Shown: positions 7,286-15,878 of the stretch, piece by piece
Layout of the letters: every line of letters begins with the position of its first letter
Position numbering within the stretch: the first letter of the stretch is position 1
Assembly: GCA_030835845.1 (NCBI GenBank)
Contig: JAUROD010000043.1
Span: forward strand, 1 to 49,285
Origin: Flavobacteriaceae bacterium
Lineage (GTDB): Bacteria > Bacteroidota > Bacteroidia > Flavobacteriales > Flavobacteriaceae
Reading direction: 5' to 3'
DNA length: 49,285 nucleotides
Notes under the pieces: model-generated
What the model saw: only the letters and a program-made list of their open reading frames with translations
Database searches by the model: none
What the model was told of the DNA's origin: nothing
Position numbers and translations under genes: made by a program

Positions 7286-8117
7286 TTTTAAGAAATTGAG
7301 CTGCAATCCATTTATTCCTCTCAGTGTGAGATACGTAAGTTAACCCACACTTTGTTGTCTCAGCGATAATATCTTCAAGGTCAATAGTATAAAAACCACT
7401 CAAAAACAACTGACCATTATCAGATAAACATTGTGAAAAAATCTCCATATCAGTGAGTAGTACATTCTTATTAATGTTGGCGATTATATATTCATATTGT
7501 CTACCTAGAAGAAAACTACTATCTCCTTGAAATACATTTATTTTTCTACAAGAATTCGCTAAACTATTTTCAATGGAGTTTTCTACACACCAAGGTTCTA
7601 TATCAACTGCGTCGACTGAAAACGCTCCTAGTTTTTCAGCCAAAATTGCCAAGACACCAGTACCACAACCCATATCTAAAACTTTTTTATTCGTTGGAGA
7701 GTGATCCAAAATATGGGTTAACATTTGATATGTAGTTTCATGATGACCTGTTCCAAAACTCATTTTTGGGGTGATGACAAGGTCATGGGTTACATCAATA
7801 GGTGAATGAAAATCTGCTCGGACAGCACACCTATTATCAATTATTATAGGTTCAAAATCAGATTCCCAAACAGCATTCCAATTTTTAGGTGATATCGAGG
7901 TTAAACTCCAAGATAAATCAATACCTTTTTCTTGTAATGGATAAAGTTGATCTAACACGCTCGAATCCCAGTCCTGTAATTGAATATAAGCTTCTAATCC
8001 TATTTCTGTCTCTACAAAACTTTCAAACCCTAATTCACTTAGTTCAGCCAAAGTAATATCTCGTCCAGGACCAATTGGGTTTATAGTCAGATTAAGTAAG
8101 ACATAGGTTGAAGCCAT
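7278..8117 (-). CDS. prmA: Ribosomal protein L11 methyltransferase PrmA
   Basis: SAM-dependent methyltransferase acting on ribosomal protein L11. The N-terminal third (residues 1-100) is the L11-recognition region; the class I Rossmann fold follows with VLDMGCGTGVLAILAEKLGA (SAM motif I, about residue 145) and the ANINKN motif that replaces the usual N/D-PPY. The protein has 279 aa, near normal for the Bacteroidetes enzyme and a little shorter than E. coli's. Start 8117 lies 2 nt after the tpiA stop and the gene overlaps clpS at its 3' end, so expression is coupled. Confidence 0.94.
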   Translation of the reverse strand: MASTYVLLNLTINPIGPGRDITLAELSELGFESFVETEIGLEAYIQLQDWDSSVLDQLYPLQEKGIDLSWSLTSISPKNWNAVWESDFEPIIIDNRCAVRADFHSPIDVTHDLVITPKMSFGTGHHETTYQMLTHILDHSPTNKKVLDMGCGTGVLAILAEKLGAFSVDAVDIEPWCVENSIENSLANSCRKINVFQGDSSFLLGRQYEYIIANINKNVLLTDMEIFSQCLSDNGQLFLSGFYTIDLEDIIAETTKCGLTYVSHTERNKWIAAQFLKND

Positions 8118-8119
8118 AT

Positions 8120-8869
8120 TTATGCAGATTGAATGATAGCAAAAAAGTCATCGGCATTTAAAGCAGCTCCACCTATTAAACCTCCATCCACATCGGGTTT
8201 AGAGAAAATTTCTTGAGCATTTGCAGGCTTAACACTTCCACCATAAAGAATAGAAACATTATCAGCAACTATTTTTCCAAATTGATTTTCAATGAGTTGT
8301 CGAATGAAAGCATGCATTTCTTGAACTTGTTCTGGGCTTGCCGTTTCACCAGTTCCAATTGCCCAAACAGGTTCGTAAGCTAGTACTATATATTTCCAAT
8401 CACTGGGTTGAATAGAGAAAAGCGCAGCTTTTAATTGTTTTTCAACAACATCAAAGTGTGTATTTTCTTTACGATCATTTAATTCCTCACCAAAGCAAAA
8501 AATCACTTCCATATCATGTTGTATTGCTTTAGCAACTTTCTTTTCTAAATCTGCATCAGTTTCATTGAAATAAGCACGTCTTTCAGAATGACCTAAAATA
8601 ATAGAGTTTACCCCAATACTTTCCAACATATTGGCAGAAATTTCTCCTGTAAATGCTCCAGAAGAAGAATAGTGCATATTTTGAGCTGACACCTTGATAT
8701 CAGTATCTTTTGTAGCATTAACTGCCTGTACCAAATTGACCGATGTAGGTGCAATCCTTACTTGAACTCCAGTAAACTTTCCTTTACTTTTTAACGCCTC
8801 AATTAATGCTTCAGTCTCTTCTTTGTCATTATTCATTTTCCAATTTCCTGCGACAATTTTTACTCTCAT
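8120..8869 (-). CDS. tpiA: Triosephosphate isomerase
   Basis: Interconverts dihydroxyacetone phosphate and glyceraldehyde 3-phosphate in glycolysis and gluconeogenesis. Catalytic residues are intact: N9 and K11 in AGNWKMN, H94 in ILGHSERRAYF, E166 in AYEPVWAIGTG, and the phosphate-binding LYGGSVKP near the C terminus. At 249 aa it is full length. It sits 16 nt after the ABC permease and 2 nt before prmA. Confidence 0.97.
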   Translation of the reverse strand: MRVKIVAGNWKMNNDKEETEALIEALKSKGKFTGVQVRIAPTSVNLVQAVNATKDTDIKVSAQNMHYSSSGAFTGEISANMLESIGVNSIILGHSERRAYFNETDADLEKKVAKAIQHDMEVIFCFGEELNDRKENTHFDVVEKQLKAALFSIQPSDWKYIVLAYEPVWAIGTGETASPEQVQEMHAFIRQLIENQFGKIVADNVSILYGGSVKPANAQEIFSKPDVDGGLIGGAALNADDFFAIIQSA

Positions 8870-8885
8870 ATAATATCTATTTAAT

Positions 8886-9956
8886 TTAAAATGGTTTTGC
8901 TTTTGGATCGATGTAAAGATAAAGGAAATCTACAATGAAATTAATAATAACAAATAAAGTAGCGATTACCAGTACCGCTCCCATTACAACGGGTATATCT
9001 AATGTATTTAATGCGTTTACAATTTCTTTTCCAATTCCTCTCCACCCGAAAATATATTCAACAAATACTGCCCCTGCCAACATTGATGCAAACCAGCCTG
9101 AAACAGCTGCTATTACAGGGTTAAGTGTATTTTTTATCGCATGACGATATACAGTTTGAAATGGATTTAACCCTTTTGCATAGGCAGTTTTGATGTATTC
9201 TTGAGACATCACATCAATAATTCCTGAACGTACAAGTTGAACAATAACCGCAATTGGACGAATACCCAAAACGAGTGCGGGTAGTAATAAATTTTTTAAT
9301 TGCAAATGAAATGCTTCACCGTAATCATCTAATGTAAATAAACCACCTGTCATATTTAGTGATGTAAATTCATGAAGTAAATGCCCAAAAATCCATGAAA
9401 AGAGAATCGCACTAAAAAACGAAGGAACACTCATTCCAAGTGTACTTAAAAAAACAAGAGATTTATCCAAAACAGAACCCTTAAAAAATCCAGACAAAAC
9501 CCCAAGTATCATTCCAAAAAAAATAGCAATACCAATAGAGCTAAGAGCGAGAACAATAGTGTTTGGCAGTGTTTCGTATATAATCGTCGTAACTTTCTTA
9601 CCCTGACGTTGATATGATGTTCTGAGGTAGGGCAATTTTAGTGCAATGAAAGCTGTCCCTATCGAAAAGGAGAATCCACCATACTTTTCCTTGGAATAAT
9701 ATGAAATATTAGTTGGATTTGAAGAGTGAATGGAAATTGGAGCCAAGTCATTTAAATAATAACCAAATTGATTCACCAAGGGTAGATCAAAGCCATATTT
9801 TTTATTTATTATTTGAATCTGCTCAGCGGATGCATTTTGATCGACCATCATTTGTGCAGGGTCTCCGATTACATTAAAAAGAAAAAAAATAAGTGTTGCA
9901 ACACTCAATAGAGTAAAAAAACCACTAAATCCTTTTTCAAAAAGCAATCTAATCAT
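8886..9956 (-). CDS. ABC transporter permease, DppB/OppB type (orphan)
   Basis: A 356-aa membrane permease of the peptide/nickel importer type. Seen: an N-terminal helix (residues 8-28), a long periplasmic stretch to about 120, then five hydrophobic helices, and the cytoplasmic EAA loop EYIKTAYAKGLNPFQTVYRH that docks the ATPase, followed by GAVFVEYIFGWRGIGKEIV. No partner permease, ATPase or binding protein lies nearby; it is placed between DUF1599 (2-nt gap) and tpiA (16-nt gap). Its partners must be encoded elsewhere, or it has taken on another role. Substrate unknown. Confidence 0.88.
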   Translation of the reverse strand: MIRLLFEKGFSGFFTLLSVATLIFFLFNVIGDPAQMMVDQNASAEQIQIINKKYGFDLPLVNQFGYYLNDLAPISIHSSNPTNISYYSKEKYGGFSFSIGTAFIALKLPYLRTSYQRQGKKVTTIIYETLPNTIVLALSSIGIAIFFGMILGVLSGFFKGSVLDKSLVFLSTLGMSVPSFFSAILFSWIFGHLLHEFTSLNMTGGLFTLDDYGEAFHLQLKNLLLPALVLGIRPIAVIVQLVRSGIIDVMSQEYIKTAYAKGLNPFQTVYRHAIKNTLNPVIAAVSGWFASMLAGAVFVEYIFGWRGIGKEIVNALNTLDIPVVMGAVLVIATLFVIINFIVDFLYLYIDPKAKPF

Positions 9957-9958
9957 GC

Positions 9959-10495
9959 CTAGTTATCCAGATGAATGAGTGCAAAAACCGCATAATTGAT
10001 CATATCTTGATAATTTGCATCAATTCCTTCACTTACTATAGTTTTTCCCTGATTATCTTCAATTTGTTTTACACGTAAAAGTTTTTGAAGGATTAAATCG
10101 GTCAGTGAGCTGACACGCATATCACGCCATGCTTCACCATAATCATGATTTTTAGCTGTCATCAGAGCTTGAGTTTCTGCTAAATGTTTATCGTATAAAG
10201 AAATTGCTTCCTCGGGAGATAAGTCAGGTTGCTCCGCCACACCTCTCTCTAGTTGAATCAATGCCATTATTGAATAATTTACGATACCAATAAATTCACT
10301 TTCTTGCCCCTCCTCTACTTTCTGCTCTTCTAAATTTTGAATACTTCTAATACGTTGTGCCTTTATAAAAATTTGATCGGTCAAAGATGGTAGACGAAGA
10401 ATTCGCCAAGCTGCACCATAATCAGTCATTTTATCTAAAAATAAAGCTCGACATTGATTGGTAATTTTTTTATAATGAGTTGCAGTGGGTATCAT
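9959..10495 (-). CDS. DUF1599 protein with two tandem copies of the domain
   Basis: A 178-aa soluble protein made of two similar halves. Each half has a DYG-AWR-x-R-SLTDxI core: DYGAAWRILRLPSLTDQIF near residues 25-43 and DYGEAWRDMRVSSLTDLIL near 119-137. Each is followed by a K/R-rich helix (the second reading LLRVKQIE) and a closing segment, GIVNYSIMALIQLE in the first and DMINYAVFALIHLD in the second. DUF1599 has been linked by others to nucleotide-modification contexts; I cannot confirm a function here. It is first in the permease-tpiA-prmA-clpS operon and divergent from folP. The duplication is plain from sequence. Confidence 0.85.
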   Translation of the reverse strand: MIPTATHYKKITNQCRALFLDKMTDYGAAWRILRLPSLTDQIFIKAQRIRSIQNLEEQKVEEGQESEFIGIVNYSIMALIQLERGVAEQPDLSPEEAISLYDKHLAETQALMTAKNHDYGEAWRDMRVSSLTDLILQKLLRVKQIEDNQGKTIVSEGIDANYQDMINYAVFALIHLDN

Positions 10496-10579
10496 TTGCG
10501 CTTAAAATTTATGTAAATTTCGGTGTTTTATTTAAGTCTATCAAAAAACAGAAAATAAAGTTATTCAAAGTAATTCACT

Positions 10580-11404
10580 ATGTTAAGTATCCATTGTAAA
10601 GGAAATTTAATTTCCCTCGAGACCCCAAAAATAATGGGAATACTAAACCTTACTCCTGATTCATTTTTTGATGGTGGTCAAATCGATTCGATTCAAGCTG
10701 CCTTGTCTCAATGTGATAAAATGATAAACGATGGAGCTGACTTCATTGATATTGGTGCTTATAGTTCTCGTCCAGGTGCAGCCGAAGTTACTTTTGAAGA
10801 AGAACGCAAAAGATTAATTCCTGTTTTAGAAGCCTTGATGAATAAATTTCCAGCAATACTATTTTCTATCGACACTTTTCGAGCTTCGATTGCAAAAGAA
10901 GCTTTAGATGTTGGTGCTGCTTTAATAAATGATATATCTGCAGGTAGTCTTGATGATAAAATGATTGATGTAATTCAAACTTACAACGTTCCATACATAG
11001 CTATGCATATGCAGGGAATACCGAAAACAATGCAAAAAAAACCTACTTATAAAGATATTTTAGGTGATCTAATGCACTTTTTTTCAACTAAAATTGCTGA
11101 ACTTAAGAACAAAGGCATTTCAGATATAATCATTGATCCAGGATTTGGATTTGGAAAAACACTTGAACAAAACTACAGTTTGTTAAGACAATTTGATTTA
11201 TTTCAAGAGTTTGGAGTTCCAGTATTGGCAGGAGTTTCAAGAAAATCAATGATTTATAAATTACTAGAAAAAACACCTCAAGAAGCACTCAACGGAACAA
11301 CTGTCCTGCATACTGTCGCTTTGATGAAAAAAGCACAATTCTTGCGTGTCCATGATGTCAAAGAAGCAAAAGAATGTGTTCAACTCATTCAACAACTGCA
11401 GTAG
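10580..11404 (+). CDS. folP: Dihydropteroate synthase
   Basis: Condenses p-aminobenzoate with hydroxymethyl-dihydropterin diphosphate in folate synthesis; target of sulfonamides. Seen in order: IMGILNLTPDSFFDGG (diphosphate-binding loop 1), IGAYSSRPGA (loop 2), SIDTFRASIAKEAL, INDISAG, MHMQGIPKTMQ, DPGFGFGKTLEQN and AGVSRKSMI with the conserved K and S. At 274 aa it is full length. Start at ATG 10580. The cdaA GTG start lies 29 nt after its stop, and the pair is probably one transcript; this pairing occurs in other flavobacteria. Confidence 0.96.
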   Translation: MLSIHCKGNLISLETPKIMGILNLTPDSFFDGGQIDSIQAALSQCDKMINDGADFIDIGAYSSRPGAAEVTFEEERKRLIPVLEALMNKFPAILFSIDTFRASIAKEALDVGAALINDISAGSLDDKMIDVIQTYNVPYIAMHMQGIPKTMQKKPTYKDILGDLMHFFSTKIAELKNKGISDIIIDPGFGFGKTLEQNYSLLRQFDLFQEFGVPVLAGVSRKSMIYKLLEKTPQEALNGTTVLHTVALMKKAQFLRVHDVKEAKECVQLIQQLQ

Positions 11405-11433
11405 TTTTCCTAATTTTACCAAAAACAATCATT

Positions 11434-12225
11434 GTGAACAATTTCAATTTTCTTGAATTTAACTTTATTGACGCAATTGATATTATTTTGGTTGCCCTAC
11501 TCCTTTTCTATCTTTACAAACTAGTTAAGGGTACAGTAGCTATTAATATTTTTCTGGGTATCGTAATCATTTACTTTATCTATCGCCTTACTGAAGCACT
11601 CAATATGGATGTATTGAGTAATATTTTAGGGAATTTTATTTCGGTTGGGTTCTTCGCATTAATAGTTGTTTTTCAACAAGAAATCAGAAAATTTTTACTG
11701 TTGCTTGGCTCTACAAATTATACAAGCAGAAAGAGTTTGATTCGTTATTTCAATTTTTTAAATCATGAAGGTAACCAACATATCAAAATTGATTTATCGC
11801 TTTTTGTGAGTGCTTGTGAAAAAATGGCAAACGAAAAAACAGGTGCCATTATAGTTTTGGAACGATCCAACAACCTTGATTTCGTGAAACAAACTGGAGA
11901 CGCAACTGACATTAAACTAAGTGCGCAAATCTTAGAATCGATATTCCAAAAAAATGGACCACTTCACGATGGTGCAATTATTATCAATGGGAATTCAATA
12001 CGAGCCACTCGTGTTGTACTTCCAGTTTCTGAGTCATCCACAATTCCAAGTCGATTTGGTTTACGTCACCGGGCTGGAGCCGGTATATCAGAACGTACAG
12101 ATGCTTTAGTTATCGTTATTTCTGAGGAGCGTGGAGAAATTGCTTACATCAAAAATGGATTGATTGAAAAGTTTTCCTCTACCGAAAAACTTAAACGAGC
12201 ACTCACGGAAGATCTCTCTTTTTAG
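11434..12225 (+). CDS. cdaA: Diadenylate cyclase CdaA (c-di-AMP synthase)
   Basis: Makes cyclic di-AMP from two ATP; signals potassium, osmotic and envelope state. The 263-aa protein has three N-terminal membrane helices (about 12-29, 36-55, 68-88), then a DAC domain with GPLHDGAIII (DGA at 179-181) and FGLRHRAG (RHR at 211-213), both needed for catalysis. I choose the GTG at 11434 because the family begins close to this FNFLEFNFIDAIDI segment; starting at 11374 would overlap folP. No CdaR-type partner is adjacent. It ends tail to tail with the MsbA-like gene, sharing the tetranucleotide TTAG. Confidence 0.93.
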   Translation: MNNFNFLEFNFIDAIDIILVALLLFYLYKLVKGTVAINIFLGIVIIYFIYRLTEALNMDVLSNILGNFISVGFFALIVVFQQEIRKFLLLLGSTNYTSRKSLIRYFNFLNHEGNQHIKIDLSLFVSACEKMANEKTGAIIVLERSNNLDFVKQTGDATDIKLSAQILESIFQKNGPLHDGAIIINGNSIRATRVVLPVSESSTIPSRFGLRHRAGAGISERTDALVIVISEERGEIAYIKNGLIEKFSSTEKLKRALTEDLSF

Positions 12226-13988
12226 GCAAACGTCTCTTCCTCACTAAATTGCAATTGATGAAGTTTGTTGTATGCTCCATCCTTGTTAATTAGATCATCG
12301 TGAGTTCCCATTTCAACAATTTTTCCCTTATCCATCACGATAATTCGATTTGCCTTTTTAATGGTTGCTAATCGATGTGCAATTATAATCGAGGTTTTGT
12401 TCTTAGTGATTTTTGAAGTTGCTTTTTGAATCAATTCCTCAGAAAATGAATCAATTGAAGAGGTAGCCTCGTCGAGAACAAGAATAGTTGGATTGGCAAT
12501 ATATGCACGAAGAAAGGCAATCAATTGACGTTGTCCAGAAGAAAGCATAACACCACGTTCCTTTACGTTATAATCATATCCATTGGGTAAAGTTTTGATA
12601 AACTTATGCACTCCTATTTCTTTGGCTGCATCAATTACTTCATTACGAGTGATAGCCTTGTTATAAAGTGTTATATTATTGAATATTGTATCAGCAAACA
12701 AAAATACCTCCTGCATGACTAGAGCTACATGACTCCGTAAATTTTGTAATGTATAATCACGAATAGACACATTGTCAATTCTAATGTCACCTTGATCAAA
12801 CTCATAAAAGCGAGAAATTAAATTAATCAAAGTTGATTTCCCAGCTCCAGTTGCTCCTACAATTGCAATAGTCTCGCCAGGAGCAACATTTAAATCAATT
12901 CCTCTAAGAACTTTTTCTTCTTTTAAATAAGAAAAATGTAAGTTTTTAATTGAAATTTCTCCTCTAATTGAATCTGCTTCATACTCACCAGTATCCTCAA
13001 TCGAACTCTCTGTTTCAATAATTTTGAATACACGGTCAGCAGCGACCATACCCATTTGCAGTGTATTAAACTTATCTGCAATTTGACGAAGTGGACGAAA
13101 CAACATTTGGGCAAGTTGAATAAATAAGAAAAGGGTTCCTAATGATACTTGAATCCCAGCAACTGACTGAAAACCACCATACCAAACTAACAAACCTATT
13201 GTTACAGAGGTAGATATTTCTGCAATTGGAAAAAAAATGGAGTTAAACCAAACTGTTTTTAGCCACGCTTTTTTATGCCTTTCATTGATTGATTCAAAGG
13301 TTTGCTGTTCTATTGACTCCCTGCCAAAAAGCTGAACTATTTTCATTCCACTTATACGTTCTTGAACAAACGTATTCATATTAGCAATTTCTCGTCGTAC
13401 TTCTTCAAATGCCTTTTTCATTGATTTTTGAAAAACCCGAGTGGCATAGACTATTATGGGTAAAACAGAAAAGACAATTAAAGATAATTCCCAATTGATA
13501 TAGAGCATAACAAAAACAACAATTCCCATCTTAAAGAAATCGGCAATAATCATAAAAAGTCCTTGACTAAAAATGCTTGCAATAGTTTCTATGTCACTAA
13601 CTGATCGTGTCACCAACCTTCCGACGGCAGATCTATCAAAATAAGCCATCTTAAAATGAATTAATTTTTCAAATAAAATTTGCCTTAAATCCTTTACAAT
13701 CATTTGACCCAGCCAATTGGCATAATACACGAACACATATTGGAAAATGACCTCAAGCAATAACGCACCCAACATTATTACAACAAAGATTAAAAGTCCA
13801 TCGTATAATTTTGGTGTGATGTAATCATCAACTGCAATTTTTAGTAGATAGGGAGTTAACGTTGAAAATACTGAGAGTAAAATAGCAGAAATAAAAACTA
13901 AATAGTAAAATAATCGATAAGGTTTCGAAAACGCCATTATTTTATTAAAAAGGCGTATGTCAAAAAAGGAAACTTTAGCTTTTTCCAT
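12222..13988 (-). CDS. MsbA-like ABC exporter (fused membrane and ATPase domains)
   Basis: A 588-aa half transporter that would work as a homodimer in the inner membrane. Residues 20-310 form the six-helix ABC transmembrane domain. The ATPase follows: Walker A GATGAGKST at 378-386, Q426 in the Q loop, signature LSSGQ at 482-486, Walker B TILVLDEA at 501-508, and the switch His in IIAHRLAT. It resembles lipid or multidrug exporters; the substrate cannot be assigned. Its ATG lies inside the end of truA (14-nt overlap), so translation is coupled. Its stop overlaps the cdaA stop. Confidence 0.93.
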   Translation of the reverse strand: MEKAKVSFFDIRLFNKIMAFSKPYRLFYYLVFISAILLSVFSTLTPYLLKIAVDDYITPKLYDGLLIFVVIMLGALLLEVIFQYVFVYYANWLGQMIVKDLRQILFEKLIHFKMAYFDRSAVGRLVTRSVSDIETIASIFSQGLFMIIADFFKMGIVVFVMLYINWELSLIVFSVLPIIVYATRVFQKSMKKAFEEVRREIANMNTFVQERISGMKIVQLFGRESIEQQTFESINERHKKAWLKTVWFNSIFFPIAEISTSVTIGLLVWYGGFQSVAGIQVSLGTLFLFIQLAQMLFRPLRQIADKFNTLQMGMVAADRVFKIIETESSIEDTGEYEADSIRGEISIKNLHFSYLKEEKVLRGIDLNVAPGETIAIVGATGAGKSTLINLISRFYEFDQGDIRIDNVSIRDYTLQNLRSHVALVMQEVFLFADTIFNNITLYNKAITRNEVIDAAKEIGVHKFIKTLPNGYDYNVKERGVMLSSGQRQLIAFLRAYIANPTILVLDEATSSIDSFSEELIQKATSKITKNKTSIIIAHRLATIKKANRIIVMDKGKIVEMGTHDDLINKDGAYNKLHQLQFSEEETFA

Positions 13989-14736
13989 CCTGTATATAAA
14001 TTGATTTTGGATATCGAATTTCGGTTAGGTATAACCCAGATGCAGGGACTGAGAAACCAGCTTGACTTCTATCCTTACATTCAATAATTCGAACCACTTC
14101 TTCCACTGATATTTTACCTATTCCCACCTCAATCAAAGTTCCAACAATTGCGCGAACCATGTTACGCAAAAATCGGTTTGCTGTGATTGTAAAGATAGCA
14201 CCCTTATCTCGGGTTTCCCAATGTGCTTGTGTTATATTACAAAGAAAAGTTTTTACATCTGTGTTTGTTTTTGAAAATGATTCAAAGTCTTCAAAACGCA
14301 TCATCAACTGAGCTGCTTCGTTCATTAATTCGAAATTAAGGGGATGATTAACTTGATAAGCTAATTCTTTACGAAACGGATTTTTAATGAGGTCAATATG
14401 ATATTCATAGGTACGTGAAATTGCATCAAATCTTGCATGAGCGTACTTTTGAACACAATCAAGACGATCAATAGCAATTTCTGTTTTTAAATAACGATTA
14501 AGCAAACGAACTAAATTTTCTTCTATTTCTTTAGTCAAATTGGCATCAAAATGAGCTATCATTTGACGGGCATGGACACCCGTATCTGTTCTGCCTGCTG
14601 CGGTAAGTGAAATTGGAGTTCTAAGAAGGTTAGATAGCGCATCCTCCATCACTTCTTGCACGCTAATCACGTTAGGTTGTCTCTGCCAGCCGTGAAAAGG
14701 AGTTCCGTTATAGGAAAAAGTTAGAAAATATCGCAT
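13975..14736 (-). CDS. truA: tRNA pseudouridine synthase TruA
   Basis: Forms pseudouridine at positions 38-40 of tRNA anticodon arms. Catalytic D51 is in AAGRTDTGVHARQ; other family blocks are YNGTPFHGWQRQ at 9-20, FLRNMVRAIVGTLIEVG and AGFSVPASGLYL near the C terminus. The 253-aa length is typical. The start is fixed by the family's MRYFLxxSYNG opening. A TATCTTTG element ends only 4 nt before the ATG, so the mRNA may be leaderless. Confidence 0.95.
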   Translation of the reverse strand: MRYFLTFSYNGTPFHGWQRQPNVISVQEVMEDALSNLLRTPISLTAAGRTDTGVHARQMIAHFDANLTKEIEENLVRLLNRYLKTEIAIDRLDCVQKYAHARFDAISRTYEYHIDLIKNPFRKELAYQVNHPLNFELMNEAAQLMMRFEDFESFSKTNTDVKTFLCNITQAHWETRDKGAIFTITANRFLRNMVRAIVGTLIEVGIGKISVEEVVRIIECKDRSQAGFSVPASGLYLTEIRYPKSIYIQDGKS

Positions 14737-14740
14737 CGCA

Positions 14741-14748
14741 CAAAGATA
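14741..14748 (-). promoter_or_regulatory. TAnnTTTG element immediately before truA
   Basis: TATCTTTG on the minus strand, 4 nt from the truA ATG. No TTG at the expected distance is seen, so only the -7 half is supported. If used, transcription would begin at or within the start codon. Confidence 0.35.
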
Positions 14749-14856
14749 TTAGATTCTGCAATAGTTATCCTATCTTTCTGCATGAGTTCCTTTTTATTTC
14801 TCTTTTATTGTAAATTTACCTGCTAATCCAAAAAACCATAACTTAATGTTAATCTC

Positions 14857-15366
14857 ATGAAGAAAATTTTATTGCTTTCAGACACACATGGACATATAGA
14901 CGAACGCATCATTGCCTATGCCAAAGAAGCAGATGAAATATGGCATGTTGGTGATGTTGGGCACTTTAGTGTGACCGATAAACTTGCCGAGATAAAACCA
15001 CTTAGAGCAGTTTATGGAAATATAGACGGGCAAGAAATACGAATTTCATTTCCTGAAAATAATATTTTTAAATGTGAGAAAATGAAAGTTTTACTCACTC
15101 ATATTGGAGGATCTCCAGGGAAATATTCTCACCGTGTGAGAGAGTTGATAGATCTTCATTCACCAGATATATTCATCTGTGGTCATTCTCACATTCTTAA
15201 GGTAATGTATGTAAAGAACAGAAAAATTATGCATCTAAATCCAGGAGCAGCTGGAATTCAAGGATTCCATGAAATTAGAACCATGCTACGTTTTCAAATA
15301 GAAAATGGTACCCTACAAGAAATGGAAGTAATCGAATTGGGAAAACGAGGACAAAAATTAGCGTAA
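14857..15366 (+). CDS. YfcE-type metallophosphoesterase
   Basis: A 169-aa two-metal phosphoesterase. The five family blocks are complete: LLLSDTHGHID at 4-14, WHVGDVG, VYGNIDG, LLTHIGG and ICGHSHILKV, then LNPGAAGIQGF. Small stand-alone enzymes of this YfcE/MJ0936 group hydrolyse phosphodiesters in vitro; the natural substrate is unknown. Start at ATG 14857. It is divergent from truA and overlaps the convergent DUF4293 gene by 9 nt. Confidence 0.92.
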   Translation: MKKILLLSDTHGHIDERIIAYAKEADEIWHVGDVGHFSVTDKLAEIKPLRAVYGNIDGQEIRISFPENNIFKCEKMKVLLTHIGGSPGKYSHRVRELIDLHSPDIFICGHSHILKVMYVKNRKIMHLNPGAAGIQGFHEIRTMLRFQIENGTLQEMEVIELGKRGQKLA

Positions 15367-15744
15367 ACGATCTAGAGATTTAATCAAAGCTTCGTCTTTT
15401 CTTATTCCCCGCAATCCTAACACAAGAAATATCAATCCCAAAAAGGCTACTACTAATGGTGAAAATTGAGTGATTATATTAATATTTTGTTGAAAAATTG
15501 AGAAAAGATATAATCCAAAGACAACTAAATGTAATGCAATTATAAATTGAGTAAAACGAATTTGCATTCTTCTAAACTTAAAAAGAAATATAATGAGTAT
15601 TGAAAAAGAAGCGAGTAAACAAGGTAAATACTCACTAAAAGGGAGGTCTAGAGGATTTTCTGGAAAAGAAAAGTTCATAAAATAGCTTCCAAACAAGAGT
15701 ATGGAATAGACGAAAAAATAGACTGATTGTATTCGTTGTATCAT
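15358..15744 (-). CDS. DUF4293 membrane protein
   Basis: A 128-aa integral membrane protein with four hydrophobic helices and short loops. The start MIQRIQSVYFFVYS is the family's opening, so I use ATG 15744 rather than an in-frame start four codons upstream. DUF4293 is essentially restricted to Bacteroidetes, where it often lies divergent from rho, as here. Function unknown. The last codons overlap the convergent phosphoesterase gene. Confidence 0.85.
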   Translation of the reverse strand: MIQRIQSVYFFVYSILLFGSYFMNFSFPENPLDLPFSEYLPCLLASFSILIIFLFKFRRMQIRFTQFIIALHLVVFGLYLFSIFQQNINIITQFSPLVVAFLGLIFLVLGLRGIRKDEALIKSLDRLR

Positions 15745-15878
15745 AATTATCCTCAAAATTAAAAGATTTTGGAATATGGATTCATTTTTTTTGTATTATT
15801 GTAGAGCGAATCAAACTCAGATACGCAAATATCTTATCAAATTACATTCCCTTATACATTTATTGACTCACATACCAT

